Positions 26,640 to 39,429 of a DNA stretch of 64,000 nucleotides are shown in pieces. The position numbers and the translations under genes were made by a program. The stretch is from Prorocentrum cordatum (Eukaryota; Sar; Dinophyceae; Prorocentrales; Prorocentraceae). The DNA is taken from positions 186,001 through 250,000 of the forward strand of contig CAUYUJ010016354.1 of NCBI GenBank assembly GCA_963575745.1. Reading direction: 5' to 3'. Positions within the stretch are counted from its first letter, which is position 1; the number at the start of each line of letters is the position of its first letter. Under the pieces are notes generated by a model. That model worked only from the letters and a program-made list of their open reading frames with translations, was not told the origin of the DNA and searched no databases.

Positions 26640-26890
26640 TACAATCCCACCAGCCCTTTGGGCGTGAGTGGTTTAGAGAGCCCGCTCTGTTCTCAACCCC
26701 CTTCTTCCCCTTCGGGGAGGGGTTTACCCCTCCCCCTACCCCCTACCCCTGGACCTGGAGAGGTCCTTTCGCGGGTGGTTGGAGGGGTCTTTTTCGACTC
26801 CTGGGAGGGCTAAAAAACGACACCCCTCACGAGGATTCTGGCCCCGACGGGGGGGGGAGAAAAAACCCGCCCCATCTGTGATCGATCGCC
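26640..26890 (+). repeat. 240-bp interspersed repeat, copy 1
   Basis: Begins ATCCCACCAGCCCTTTGGGC, contains TTCGGGGAGGGGTTTACCCC, GGTCTTTTTCGACTC and CACGAGGAT..GGCCCCGACGGGG, and ends in AGAAAAA-rich sequence. The other copies are at 28,236, 41,640 (minus) and 49,671 (5' part). It is followed by GGCCCCAAGA minisatellite. Confidence 0.9.
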
Positions 26891-26894
26891 CGAA

Positions 26895-27207
26895 AGATGG
26901 CCCCAAGATACCTCCCAGACCCCTCCCAAAGAGCCCCAAGAGGCCCCAAGAGGCCTCCAAGAGGCCCCCAAGAGGCCCCCAAGAGGCTCCCAAGAGGCCC
27001 CAAGAGGCTCCCCCGAGGCACCCAAGACGCTCCTGGAAGCCCCTGGGGCCGCCGAGAGGCCCCCAAGACGCCCCAAACGGCCTCCAAGAGGCTCCCAAGA
27101 AGCCCGAAGAGGCTCCCCCAAGGCACCCAAGACGCTTCTCGAAGCCCCTGGGGCCGCCAAGAGGCCCCCAAGAGGCCCCAAAAGGTCTCCAAGAGGCTCC
27201 GCAAAGA
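26895..27207 (+). repeat. GGCCCCAAGAGGC minisatellite
   Basis: Irregular 10-12-bp units (GGCCCCAAGAGG, CCCCCAAGAGG) within which a ~105-bp longer unit ending GAAGCCCCTGGGGCCGCC occurs twice (ends near 27,055 and 27,160). Confidence 0.85.
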
Positions 27208-27209
27208 CA

Positions 27210-28235
<1,026 letters not shown>

Positions 28236-28238
<3 letters not shown>

Positions 28239-28660
28239 CCACCAGCCCTTTGGGCGTGAGTGGTTTAGAGAGCCCGCTCTGTTCTCAACCCCCTCCTTCC
28301 CTTCGGGGAGGGGTTTACCCCTACCCCCTCCCCCTGGGCCTGGAGAGGGCGCCCCGCGGGTGGTTGGAGGGGTCTTTTTCGACTCCTGGGAGGGCTAAAA
28401 TTCGACACCCGTCACGAGGATCGTGGCCCCGACGGGGGGAGGCAGAAAAATGCTCCCCTCTTCTTTGAAGCCAGAATCATTGATTTTACTAAGGTTTTGG
28501 CCCCATTTTGGCCTTCTGAGGGGGCAGCGCTAATTAAAGCTCCCATCTTCTTTCAAGCCAAAATCATTGATTCTACTAAGAGGCCCCAAGATGGCCCCAA
28601 GAGGCCCCCAGGAGGCCCCCAAGAGGATCCCAAACGGCCCAAAGAGGCCCCCCGAGGCAC
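28236..28660 (+). repeat. 240-bp interspersed repeat, copy 2, plus ~85-bp units and minisatellite
   Basis: Copy 2 (28,236-28,465) is highly similar to copy 1. It is followed by two units of ~85 bp containing AAGCCAGAATCATTGATTTT, ACTAAGGTTTTGGCCCC and GGGGGCAGCGCTAATTAAAG, then by GGCCCCAAGA minisatellite (28,580-28,650). Confidence 0.9.
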
Positions 28661-30150
28661 CCAAGACACCGAAAAGCCCATCAGGACGACCCTCTACTCG
28701 CCTGGGCGTCGTTTCTGGACGGGCTGGTGGGGATACGCGAAGCGTGATGAATTTTCGAATGGCCTTCGGCCAAACCCACTACCGTGCCTGGGTCGTAGAC
28801 CGGAGGCCTGAATGGGAGGCATTTCCTGGTCGCTTGGGAGGCCTCTCCGAAGCCTGTTGGAGCCGTTCTTGGAGCCTTTGGGGGGGGGGCCTCTTGAAGC
28901 CTCTTGGGAGCGTCTTCCTGGCCTCACGGACGCTGCTGGGGGGCCTGTCCCCCCATGAGGCTTCCGAATGCCAATGACGCCCCTCAGGGCGGGCATATCT
29001 ATCTCGAAGCATCTTGAGGCTCCTGGGCTGGGGAGGCTATCGGGCCCCTGTCGCCGATCCATGGGCGATTAGGGGTGCATGCATCCCCCCTCAACCCATC
29101 TTCCCTTGATGGTGCCACCGATCAGATGGGACGCCCGAGATGGGTGCGGAAACAGTGGGTACAATACCCAACAACAAGAGTGGTCCAAAACTGGCAGCGG
29201 CCGATGTTGGGCAAGCGGCCTTCTTTCTTAAATGAACAGCGTCCGCGGCGACACCGACGACGAGTCCTGCTCAAAATGATCAAGAACAACTGTTGGTCTT
29301 TGTTCCTGGTCTTTCCGTACAGTAGGTTCGTGTCGTGCCAACCCCGGCGTTGGTTTCTGACACCGCACTGGTCCGTTGAACCTTGAACAATCGGACGTTT
29401 CCGAAACGTTCGATGTTTCAACACCGACCGATTCTGGGTCGCCAGCGGCTTTCAACGTTGAACGCCGGCGGCGGGGTCGCCGCTGGTCGAAACGACGCGA
29501 ACTACTATTAGGTCGGGCATGTCCTCCTACAGGTGGATTTTGGACAACAGAAAATTTGTTTAAAAGGAAATATGTCAATAGGAATAGGAAAATCGTCCCC
29601 AGACTATGTTTGGACTACTTTTGAACATTCCCCCTGTAGTGGGACACGCCCGACCAAAACCTACCGTACCCATGTCATCCGTACCGGATCAGCCTCGCCC
29701 TCAGGGTGGTGCGGCGCCGGCAGGGCAGCGGTCCTCCTGCAGATCATGACGACGGACCAGGGGCACGCCCACGTCGGTTTGGTGGCGCCCCTGCCCGCCG
29801 TGCGGCGTCCCAGGAGTCACCCACCCCTCCGTCAAGCCTTAGGCAAATCGAACTCGTCAAGGGCTTAACGGCTTCTTTCCAAAAAGGCGAAGCCAGGACG
29901 AGGAGAACATAGGGTGAGGATAATTCAAGTCTCTGAGATCTTGCGGTTCTGAAGGATGTATCGGGCGCCGCGGCCTTCTCAGAGCGTTCTGGAGCGCTCT
30001 GAGAGAGTTCCAGAAGGCTCTGTAACACACTTATTCTCGTCCTAGCCCCGTCCAATTAGCGTGACTGGCGGCCCGCCTATTTCACGTTTTACTGTGCCCA
30101 CGCACAACAGGGTACAAGGCTTACGTGACTTGACTTAACTTGGCTACCTT
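28660..30150. other. Gene-free stretch
   Basis: Mixed sequence with short CTTGGGAGCC-like repeats near 28,820-28,920. ORFs here lack family resemblance. Nothing else recognised. Confidence 0.5.
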
Positions 30151-30189
30151 GATTCATCCAGATTGATCTCCACAAGCCGATCGGCGGAA

Positions 30190-30410
30190 AGCCGTCAAGG
30201 CCTCAGGGACGAATCAACAAATCGGATCGGATCGGGAACAAATCGGATCGCCAACGAATCGCCCCGAATCGAATCCAAATCGGGTCACCGCGCCCAGCTC
30301 CGGCCGGCCCCGGCCGGTGAATCGAGCCACATCGAGTCGAATCGGAATCGCAGGCCAAGTCAGCGAAGCGAATCGCATCCAATCGGATCGCGGGCGGACC
30401 TGGCCGCCCC
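30190..30410 (+). repeat. AATCGGATCG-like short repeats
   Basis: Recurring AATCGGATCG, GAATCGAATCC and AATCGCATCC words over about 220 bp. Confidence 0.6.
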
Positions 30411-31496
30411 CATCCTCCATGTGCTGATTTCTCGGGCTCAGACTACGCTGCGCACGGAAGGTCCATGACATGACCTTGAACCTTGAACGATCGGCGGCTT
30501 TTCAATCGCCGCGTCGTTCCATATGTTCTGGGCCACTGGCGACGCTGAACCTTGAATGCTGCAGCTGGGTCGCAGCCGTGTGAACACGACACAATACTGT
30601 CGTATGCTGACACCTGACTGTTTAAAGATGTTCCATTCTACGAGATGCTGGCGCGCCTCCGTAAACGCAAAGACCGACAGAATTGAATCCTGACAGCCCG
30701 AACGACAGTCGAACGCACGTGGCCATCACAGGCTGCACTCGGCGCGAACAAGCTGTTTTGTGAGCGAACTCTTGTGATAACTGGCAAACGACATTCTCTC
30801 CGCGGGACAGCTACAGATTGCGGCTCGAATAAAGGCGGATGGCAAAACCGCAGGCATGCGGTCACCAAAAGCATTGTCGTCCACAACACGGTCAAACGCA
30901 GCATGGCGTCGACCACAGCATGTGAGCAACTGCGCCCTGGCGAGCAGAATTGCACAAGGCTCCCAAAGGTAGCGTCGCGCCCAATTGCGGGCACCGGCGC
31001 AATCCCCGCTGCTTCCCAGCGTCCTCAACGTCCCCAGCCCCCACACAGCCGAGATAGGCACAACAGGACCCCAAGAGGTATCCAAGATTTGTCCTACCTA
31101 CTACCCCCGCAGGCGCCACAGAAGAGCCCCAGAAAGCAGAGAAAGCTCTCGAGAAGGGCCCAAGAGATGATCAAGAAGCTGAGGCCTCCAACAGGCCTCC
31201 CCCCATGTAGCCAGGCAGACCTGACCTCAGGAAGCATCGCAGATGGCTGCCTCCCTTGGGGTTGATCCAAAACGCCCACGCGGACCTGTGGGCGACGCGC
31301 CTGGTGCGGCCGGACAGGAACGCTCGCATCCCCCAAACGAGACCTGCAGTCCCCAGCCGGCCGGCGCACCAGACCAACTAGGGAGGAGGGGCGTGGGAAG
31401 CCAGCGACGCCAGACAGAGCGCCCCTGGCATCCTCGAACGACGCAGTGGACTACCGAGCGCTCTCACAGGGCAACACTGGCACCAACGGAAGCTAC

Positions 31497-31518
31497 CTTG
31501 AGCCAAGATGGGGCTAAC
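31497..31518 (-). other. Orphan DinoSL relict
   Basis: The minus strand ends ATCTTGGCTCAAG; 14 of the last 15 leader positions match. A 2-nt insertion and TAGCCC precede it. No convincing ORF starts within 150 nt downstream, so it may mark a decayed retroposed cDNA. Confidence 0.5.
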
Positions 31519-32397
31519 ATGGGCGCTCTGGGGACCCCTGTGCCGTGGGCCTTTCCACAAGTAAGCGACAAAACGGCGTGCAAACCCACCGCACCAAGGC
31601 GGCCGTGCCTCTGGACCAGCTTTGAAGGCACACTGCGGCCCTTTCAGGAGCAAAGCTCAAAACTTCATACACCGCCTCTGACACCGGCGGAAGGAGAACT
31701 GGCCCGACCAGAAGCGCCGAATCACCAGATCCAACCACGGCGAGAAGGATGCCGCTGGTACGACGCGAAAATGTGGAGCGAAAGCGGAACGCGAAAGTAG
31801 GATGCGAAAGTGACATGCGAAATTGGACACAAATCTAAAGCAGGCAGACGTGGGGCGGCACCCCCAATGATCAGGGCCGCCTCTCTGAAGTAAACGAGAG
31901 AGCCCATCAATCAGTGCAAGCACTGCTCTTGGGATCGAGAACGAAATCCTTCTAATTGCCCTGCTTGCGGAGAGCAATGGCCGATCGCAGTGACAATGCC
32001 AACGGCAGTTATACATCGGACGCGGAGCGGAGAGCCAACGCGCCCGGAGGACGAAAAAGGGGTATCACGCCCCGAGGTACTCTTCCTCCAAGTGCTGAGC
32101 AAGGGAGGAGGATGAGAAGGAGGAGTCTGGACAGGAAGATGGAGAGGAGAGGAGGAGGGGCTGTACGCCGTTCGGATCTGAATTCCTGTGCGAACTGAAG
32201 GCGAGGTTGACCGCGCTTGTGCTTCCTCGTAGGATGTCGTGCCCGTGCGCTTACAAAACAGCAACCTGGACGTATGACCAATGCGAGAACGCGAGGTAAT
32301 CATTTTGGCTGAGTTTGAAACGCTCAGAGCGTCCGCGTGACGAGAATGTGTTCTCACCGTACATTCCCTCATCAACTTGTGTGCGCCCAGAATTGGG

Positions 32398-32572
32398 CGA
32401 ACGAGCAACGACATAAGCATCAAAACTCTGAGGTCCGCGCGGGTTTCTCGGATCGGCGCTGGGCGCGGAGCGCGCCAGGGTCGGCGCCAGAGGCGCCGCC
32501 AGGGGGCCCCAGCGCCGATGCGAGAAATCCGCGCGGACCTCCGAGTTGTTATGTTCATGTCATTGTTCGTTT
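32398..32572. repeat. Foldback element, short copy
   Basis: Near-palindrome. The left arm (CGAACGAGCAACGACATAAG, GAGGTCCGCGCGG, TTTCTCGGATCGGCGCTGG) is mirrored by the right arm (CCAGCGCCGATGCGAGAAAT, CCGCGCGGACCTCCGAG, ATGTCATTGTTCG). A ~45-bp GC-rich centre separates the arms. Confidence 0.8.
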
Positions 32573-32787
32573 CCCTGAGAATGCGCACCACTTGCCCGCC
32601 ACTTGCCGCCCGAGTGCCGTGCCGCGCCCGAGACGTGTCCAACAAATGCGGGCACGGTGCCGTGCTGTGACCGCCCCGTGCCTCTGCAGAGCGCACGCCG
32701 TGCCCACGCTGCGCCTGCGACCCAGAACGCGAACAGTCTGCCGTGCAAAGTCGTGCCCGCGTCGTGCCCCGAACCTGCAACGCACAA

Positions 32788-33188
32788 CAAGACACGTGGT
32801 GTCTGAAACCTGGGCGCGGCACACATTTCGCATGCTGAGGTCTAGGCACAGCGCCGTCACGGACACGGCAAGGCACTGCAACCTTTCTTAGGGGAGCGAA
32901 GAATGACATAAACATAAAAACTCGGAGGTCCGCGCGGATTTCTCGGATCCGCGCTGGACCCCCCTGGCGGCGCCTCCGGCGCCGCCGCTGGCACGCTCAG
33001 CGCGCCAGGGAGGGGGGTCCAGCGCCGATCCAAGAAATCCGCGCGGACCTCCGAATTTTCGATGCTTATGTCATCCATCGCTCCCCTAAGAAAGGTTGCA
33101 GTGCCTTGCCGTGTCCGTGACGGCGCTGTGCCTAGACCTCAGCATGCGAAATGTTTGCCGCGCCCAGGTTTCAGACACCATGTGTCTT
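32788..33188. repeat. ~400-bp palindrome with extended arms
   Basis: Left arm 32,788 to about 32,965 and right arm about 33,010-33,188 are near-perfect inverted copies. The outermost sequence is CAAGACACRTGGTGTCTGAA; inner parts contain TCTTAGGGGAGCGA and the same AAAACTC..GAGGTCCGCGCGG core as the 32,398 element. The ~45-bp centre is GC-rich. Confidence 0.9.
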
Positions 33189-33195
33189 GCGGCTG

Positions 33196-33362
33196 CACGC
33201 AAGAGTGACCCTAGGCCAGAATGACCTTTGGTGCGCGGACAAAGGTGGCGCAAAAAGGCCAAATCCAACCGCGCAAGCAGCCGCTAACGCATCGCGCTCA
33301 GCGATCGGGAAGACCCCGACGAGCCAGCACCAAAGGTCACTCTGGCGAAGGGTCACTCTTAC
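33196..33362. repeat. Terminal-inverted-repeat element
   Basis: Ends AAGAGTGACCCTAGGCCAGA / TCTGGCGAAGGGTCACTCTT with the adjacent TGACCTTTGGTGC / GCACCAAAGGTCA also inverted. The interior shows no coding signal. A related element lies near 43,248-43,380. Confidence 0.75.
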
Positions 33363-33374
33363 GTGTAGTCAACT

Positions 33375-34195
33375 CCTCTCATGCAACGGTGCTGTATGGG
33401 ATCTCTGCCGGTGTGGTTCTCTTCTCTGTCCTGGGCCCCCCAGAGGAAGAACATTCGCGAAAAGTGTTAGTCGTATATGCTTCACGGCACCAGGGGATTA
33501 AAGATCGGCCGTGCCGAGCCGTGCCAAAAAAAACCAATGCGGAAGGATGTGCCGTGTCGTGCAGAGACGTGAATAGAACCCAACAAGGACAAACACATGT
33601 ACCCGCGATATACCTAAAACCCACCATGCGGAAAATGTGCGTGCCGTGCCCGTGCCGTGCCTAGAACCCAAAATGCGAAACAACGCCGTGCCAATGCTGT
33701 GTCGTGCCTGCAACCCAAAATGCGAACAAAAACGTGCCCGCCGTGCCATGCCGTGCCGTGCCCGTGCCCGTGCCTAAATCCCACAATGCGAAAAATGTGC
33801 CATGCAGTACCAGCGCCGTGCCTAGAGCCCCAAATACGACAACATGGGCTGTGCCACTCCGCGACGCGTCTAGAACCCAAAATGCAACAAAAACATGCCG
33901 CCCGCGTACGGTGCCGTGCCGTGCCCGTGCCGTGCACCCGAATGAGAAACATATGCTGTGCCTCACCGTGCCCGCGCCGTGCCCGCGTTGTGCCTGAAAC
34001 CCAGAATGCGAAACATGCGCCGCACCTAGGTTTCAGACACGATGCGTCTTCTACTGCAGCGTTGATCTATGGGATCTGCCCGAGCAGTTTTGTCTCTGCC
34101 CTGGGGCCTGGTAAGGGCCCCCAGGGGAAAAACATTCGCAAAAGCGTGTCGATCGGATATTTGTCACGACGCGAGAAGATCAGGGATCCAAACCG
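33375..34195 (+). repeat. ~130-bp direct repeat pair flanking a GTGCCGTGCC minisatellite
   Basis: Copies at about 33,375-33,505 and 34,057-34,195 share TATGGGATCT, GTCTCTGCCCTGGG-type and AACATTCGCRAAAGYGT segments. Between them, 33,510-34,020 is a GTGCCGTGCCCGTGCC / AACCCAAAATGCGAAAC tandem repeat of about 50-60-bp period. Confidence 0.75.
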
Positions 34196-34199
34196 GAAC

Positions 34200-36330
34200 A
34201 CAGGTCTGTGATGACGAGCCCCCCCGAAGAGAACGTCGCACACATCCAAATAAGCCTCGAGCTCTTTGAGCCTCGGGAGCGCACGGGCCGCCGCAGAGGA
34301 GCGCGGGCCCCCCCGGACCCCGCCTGGTTATCACCGACGCCGCCATCGCCTTCAGCGAGCCCGGCTGCATCACGTTCACCCCCATGGCCAGCAACGGCGC
34401 CACGTACCTCCCGCGGCGCGCCGAGGTCTCGGGAGGGCGGGAGCAACGCAGGATTACCCCAGAGCCCACCCCCGAATAAGGGCAACGAAGATCGGCATCA
34501 CCCTTGAGATCCGACGCTCCCAAAAAATTGGAGCAGGTGGTTCTTGGCCGTTTTCGGCCTCTGGGGGCCCTCGCCGGGCCTCGGGACGGTAAAAATAACG
34601 ACTCAGGACGAAAAAAACCGCCCTAGGGTCGTGGTCGGGACCTCTGGGGCCCACGCATCGAAAAAACTGGAGCAGCTGGATGCCTGGGACCAGCCATCAT
34701 TGCGCGAGGAGCCGTGGACGGTCCTCGCTGTTTCGAGGCGCTCCGCTCGAGGCATCGCCCATCCCCAGATCGGGAGGCAACAGGTGGACCTGCTTACTGG
34801 AGGCGGCCCGCTGGTGGTGGCGGGGTCGCTTCGCCTCCCTCCGCCCACCAGATTGCCCCGAGGCCTAGCTCCCCAGCAGCCCCGAAGAGGCCTCACGGGG
34901 GCCCCAAGATAAACATCTAAAGGCACACATCATGAGAGCACGCGCTGTTTCCCAACCGAGTTCACGGCGCCTTTCACCCACAAGTTAGGCCCTGGCGGGA
35001 TGGACCGAAGGCCGCTCGATCGCGCCACTGAGGAAGGAAGTCGAGGAGGACGAGCCAAATACGCCCTCATCAGGCCTCCCAAGAATCCCCAGAGTGCCGA
35101 GCGCGGCACAGGCCTCGAGATGATTTGGTGGGAACGCGCAAAGCGAACTGAAAACTACCGATGGTCGATCGGGTCGCGACGATGGGGTCCTGCCCATGTG
35201 GGACGCAGCACGACATACCAGCACATGTGCTTCTGTCGGAGGCGCACGTCCGACCCGAACATATAGCATACCAGTGTTATCCGCAGACCCTGCTGGCGTG
35301 TGGAAGATGCTGTTCAGTTTAACTCGGCGTCGTCGTCGTCGCCGTCGCGTTTGGCCTCCCTTTCCCTGGGCCCGTCGCCGCTCCCCCCTTTGACTGGGCT
35401 CTCCTCAAGCGAAAGAGAAATTGAGCAACGTCGTAGTTGAGTCGAAGGAAAGCCCCTTCCCTTTGATCCCTTCCCTTCCCTTCCCTTTGATCCCTTCCCA
35501 CCCCGCCGACATTGGTCGGGAGAAGGCCGAGGCCAGCTGGCTGCTGGTTCACAGTCAACCCGTACTGGAAGGACGCAAGATAAGGATGCAAGGGACTTGG
35601 AAGGCCACGCCAACACTTTGCGCGAGGGGCGCGGCCAGCGAAAGCGGCCCAGGATGGGCCTGAGGGGAAAGATGTAAGGATTTCCGTGGAAAAATACTCA
35701 TCCATACAATGCGGGTTTGCTGCAGCCTGCCTCCAGAGACGCAGGTCCAAGAAGAGAACGGCGAAACGCAAGGGTCAGCCCGCTTGGAGGTCTGGCAGCA
35801 TCATCGCAATCGTCGCACTCGTCATCGTCGTCGTCGTCGTCGGCGGCGGCGGCGAAGTCGGCGTTGGCGTCGTCGTCATCTTCGCCGTCGTCGCCCGTGG
35901 GCCGCGGCAGCCAGCGGCGTCGCCTAGCGAGGCTCTTCTCGCTCTCCGGCTGGAAGCTCACGCCGTAGCCTCCGCGGCTCGGTCGGTGCCGCGGCCCGGC
36001 CGAGTCCGCCTGTCCCTCGCAAGCGCCATCGTCTGCCAAGCTCGGGGGAGACTCGGGGCCTGCAGGATCAGTGCTCGGGTGCCTCTCGCGCGCCTCCCTC
36101 CCTCCATCCTTCCCTCCATCCTCCCACCTCATCCTAGGCCTTGGCATCGCTCGGACGTGTGCATGTTGCTCGGCGAAGACCATCGAGGAGCATCTGGACT
36201 ACCTGCGGAAAACGTCAGCCGACCCTGTGGCGTGTATGAGACGCTGTCGTCGTCTTCGTCGTCGACAGTCCCGAGGAAATTGCCAAACGAACGGAGAAAA
36301 GAAACGTGGTAGTTAAATTGATTCCCTGTC
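34200..36330. other. Gene-free stretch
   Basis: No ORF with family resemblance. Local repeats only: CGTCGT near 35,325, CCCTTTGATCCCTTCCC near 35,450-35,500, GTCGTC at 35,820-35,890. The 208-codon plus ORF at 35,686-36,312 shows no recognised domain and is partly trinucleotide-driven. Confidence 0.5.
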
Positions 36331-36795
36331 CTTTTTCCTTCCATGACGGGGGGGGTAGGGGACGGGGGGGTCAAGACACCCTCGCCAGCCACAGGCTGTC
36401 CCGCTCACTCCCACCTGCTCTCCAACAGTTTTCTGACAATTGCGAAGAAGCCCAGTGGCACGGGGGAGGAAGAGGAGGAGGAGGAGAGGGGGGCGGGGGG
36501 GGGGGGCAATGTGGGACTATTTAGTGGTTCTATATATATATATATGTATCCCTCTCTTTTTTTCTCTCTCTCTCTCTCTATGTATCTCGTTCTCCCTTTC
36601 TCTTTCTATACTTATTTTGTTGTTGCTTCTCTCTCGTTTTCGTTATTTCTCTCTCTCTCTCTCTCTCCTTCTCTCTCTCGCTCTATATGTCTCTCTCTCT
36701 CTCTCTTTCTCAATGTATCTCTTTCTCTGTGTCTATCTCTCCCTCTCTCTCCCTCTCTCTCTCTCTCTCTTTTTCTCTCTTTCTCCCTCTGTGGC
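36330..36795. repeat. Poly-G, TATATA and CT-rich tracts
   Basis: G/C homopolymer runs (36,345-36,515), TATATATATA near 36,530 and imperfect (TC)n from 36,555 to 36,790. Confidence 0.9.
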
Positions 36796-36799
36796 TGGA

Positions 36800-37470
36800 A
36801 CCATGTCGAATGGAATTATACGGAGGGTTGGTCCACCTCTAGCGGATGCCAAAGGGTAAAGCAATCCGTGCCTAAAAATTACGAAGGGTGGATTCACATT
36901 TAAACACACCCGATCAGAGATGAATCCACCTCTACTGGGGTCATGTTACGGATGGTACCACCTGTAATAGAATTCGGTTAGATGTGGGTCCACACGTAAC
37001 AAAATCCTGATATTATATAACCCCATCATGGCTGGTGTCACCTCGAATAGGAACCCTGTCACATTTGGATCCCGCTCCAATGGGATCATACTAGGGCTGG
37101 GCCCACGTGTAATAAACTCATTGCAGGGATTAACCCACCTCGAATCATAGCATCTCAATTTTAGGTTAGATACACTTCAAGTGCAAACATCTTAAACAGA
37201 TGGAACAACGTCTCACACAATCCTGTCAAGGATGGGGCCACCTGGGGAATGGATCCACGTCTGATTGAAGTCTCTTGGGATGGGGCAGCCTCTAGCATCC
37301 TATCAAAGGTGGGGCCACCTCTAATACAATCCCGCTGGTGAGGCTGCGCTGTCTTAAGCAATATTTTTAAAATATTGAGCAACCTCCTAACACCATCCTG
37401 ATAGGGATGCGCCCACCTTTAATACGGTCGTATTAGGTATGACGCCACGCCGAATGAAGTCCGATCAAGG
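36800..37470. repeat. Degenerate ~35-40-bp repeats (CCACCTCTAATA type)
   Basis: Recurring GGTCCACCTCTA, AATAGAATCC, TGTTACGGATGG-like words spaced about 35-40 bp. The same family occupies 38,990-39,400, 39,720-40,080, 40,450-40,770 and short pieces near 45,115-45,170. Confidence 0.65.
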
Positions 37471-37494
37471 ATAAAGCAATCTGCGAAGGCGCGC

Positions 37495-37760
37495 CGCTGG
37501 ATCTCCCCAAGGGGGGAGGGGGAGGTGGGACCCCCCCCCCCCTTTCCCCGATCCGTCGTCGGGGACCCCCCTTCCCCCTCCCCCCTCTCCCCCCCTTCCT
37601 TCCCTTTCCCGGTCCGTCGTCGGGGACATCCCCCCCCTCCCTCCTTTCCCGGTCCGTTATCGGGGGGCCCCCCCTCTCACCCCCTTTCAAAACGGGGGGG
37701 GGTCCCTCCCCCCCCCCCCTCCCTCCCCTTGGCCGCCTAATTCCCCCCCCCTTTCCCCCA
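37495..37760. repeat. Poly-C rich tract
   Basis: Dense C runs with TTTCCCGGTCCGTCGTCGGG repeated about three times. Confidence 0.9.
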
Positions 37761-37841
37761 CTTTCGCCACGGCGCCCCTTGGTTCCGGAACCCGACCCTG
37801 CCACCCCTGACACTACCACCCCGACCACCCGCAACCTTGAC

Positions 37842-38625
37842 CCCAAACCCTAACCCTAGCCCCAAGCTGTACCCAGTATTCATTACTCACTACCCACTAC
37901 TCACTACCCACTACCCACTACTCACTACTCCCAACTCACTACTCAATACTCACTATTCACGACCCACTACTCAATATTCACTAATCACGAGACACTACTC
38001 AAGACCCAGTACTCACTACTCATTAATCACTACTCACTACCTAGAAACCATTTTCCACTACTCACCACAGAGTACTCACAATTCACTACTCACAACTCAC
38101 TGCCAACAACTCACTACTCACTATCCGCTGCTCGCTACTCGCTATTTCCTACCCGATACGCAATATTCACCACCCGCTACGCACTACTCACGACTCGCTA
38201 CTGCCTACTCTCTACTCACTAGTCACGGGTCACAAGTCACTACTCACAACTCAGTACTCACTACCCGCGATGCGCTACTCACTACTCACTACCCTCTACT
38301 CGCTACCCCCTACTCACTACCAACTACTCACTACTCACTTCTCACTTCTCACTACTCACTACTCACTACTCCCTACTCACTACTCACAACTCACTACTAC
38401 ACACTACAGACTACTCCCTCCTCACTACTCACTACTGGCAATGCCCTACTCGCTATTCACTATTCACTACTCGCTACTCCATACTAGCTACTCCCTACTC
38501 ACTACCCACTACCCACTACTCACTACTAACTCATCACTACTCGCTACTATTTAATCACTACTAGTCTCTATTCACTACTCACTACTCTCTACTAACTACT
38601 TACTACTCATTATCGCGAAGCCAAG
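37842..38625 (+). repeat. CACTACT heptamer array beside a telomere-like motif
   Basis: About 760 bp of imperfect 7-bp units (CACTACT with variants CACTACC, CGCTACT). It begins within 20 bp of AAACCCTAACCCTAG, which resembles the plant-type CCCTAAA telomere repeat. Confidence 0.9.
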
Positions 38626-38689
38626 CCCTTCCATCCTTGCGGGGAAAGCCCCCAACCCGGCCCCCTGTTCGGCGCAAAAGAAGGTAAGG

Positions 38690-38935
38690 GGGGGGGGTTC
38701 GAGCCCCCCCCCCCTTCCAGCGCCAAGTGGGGCAGGGGGGGAAGGGCCCCGAACCTCCCCCACACCCCCTCTTCAAGGGGGGGAAAGGGGGGGTTCGAAC
38801 CCCCCCCTCCTTTAGGGGGGAGAAGGGGGAGAAGGGGGGGGGGCGAAAATTCCCCCCACTCCTTTTTGAATCAAGGGGGGGGGGGGGGGGGGTTCTGCGA
38901 GCACCCCCCCCCCCTTTACAATTGCAAGGTGACCC
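38690..38935. repeat. Poly-G/poly-C tract
   Basis: Long G and C runs; frames across it are artefacts. Confidence 0.9.
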
Positions 38936-39429
38936 AGTGGCGCGGTTTTGCAGTTTGTCATAATAATCAACCAAAAACGGCCCCACCCCCAACCGAACCC
39001 CAGCAAGTTCGCAACCACCTGCAATATGATCAGATCAGGGGCGGAAGCACCCCTAATGAAATCTGATGAGGGAAAGGACAAATCTGATATAATCCAAAGG
39101 GTGCCCCCCCTCTAACATAATCATATTCATGATAAAGCAATGTGCAAGCAAAAACGAACAATGAAATATTCACATCCGTTAGAATCCTCTCAGCGGTGGG
39201 TCCCTCACTAAAGAGATCCAGTTAAGGATGGAGCCACGTGTCCAGCAAACATTCGTTAAAGGTGGGTCCATCTCCACGAGAATCCGTTTAGAAGTGGGCC
39301 CACCTCCGCTTGGAAATAATCAAAGATGAAACCAACTGGAATATAACCCCGTCCGAGGAGGATCCACCACCATTTGAAACCTAATGGAAAAAAGAGAATC
39401 ACCTCTAATAGACCCAGGATCCCTAGAGC

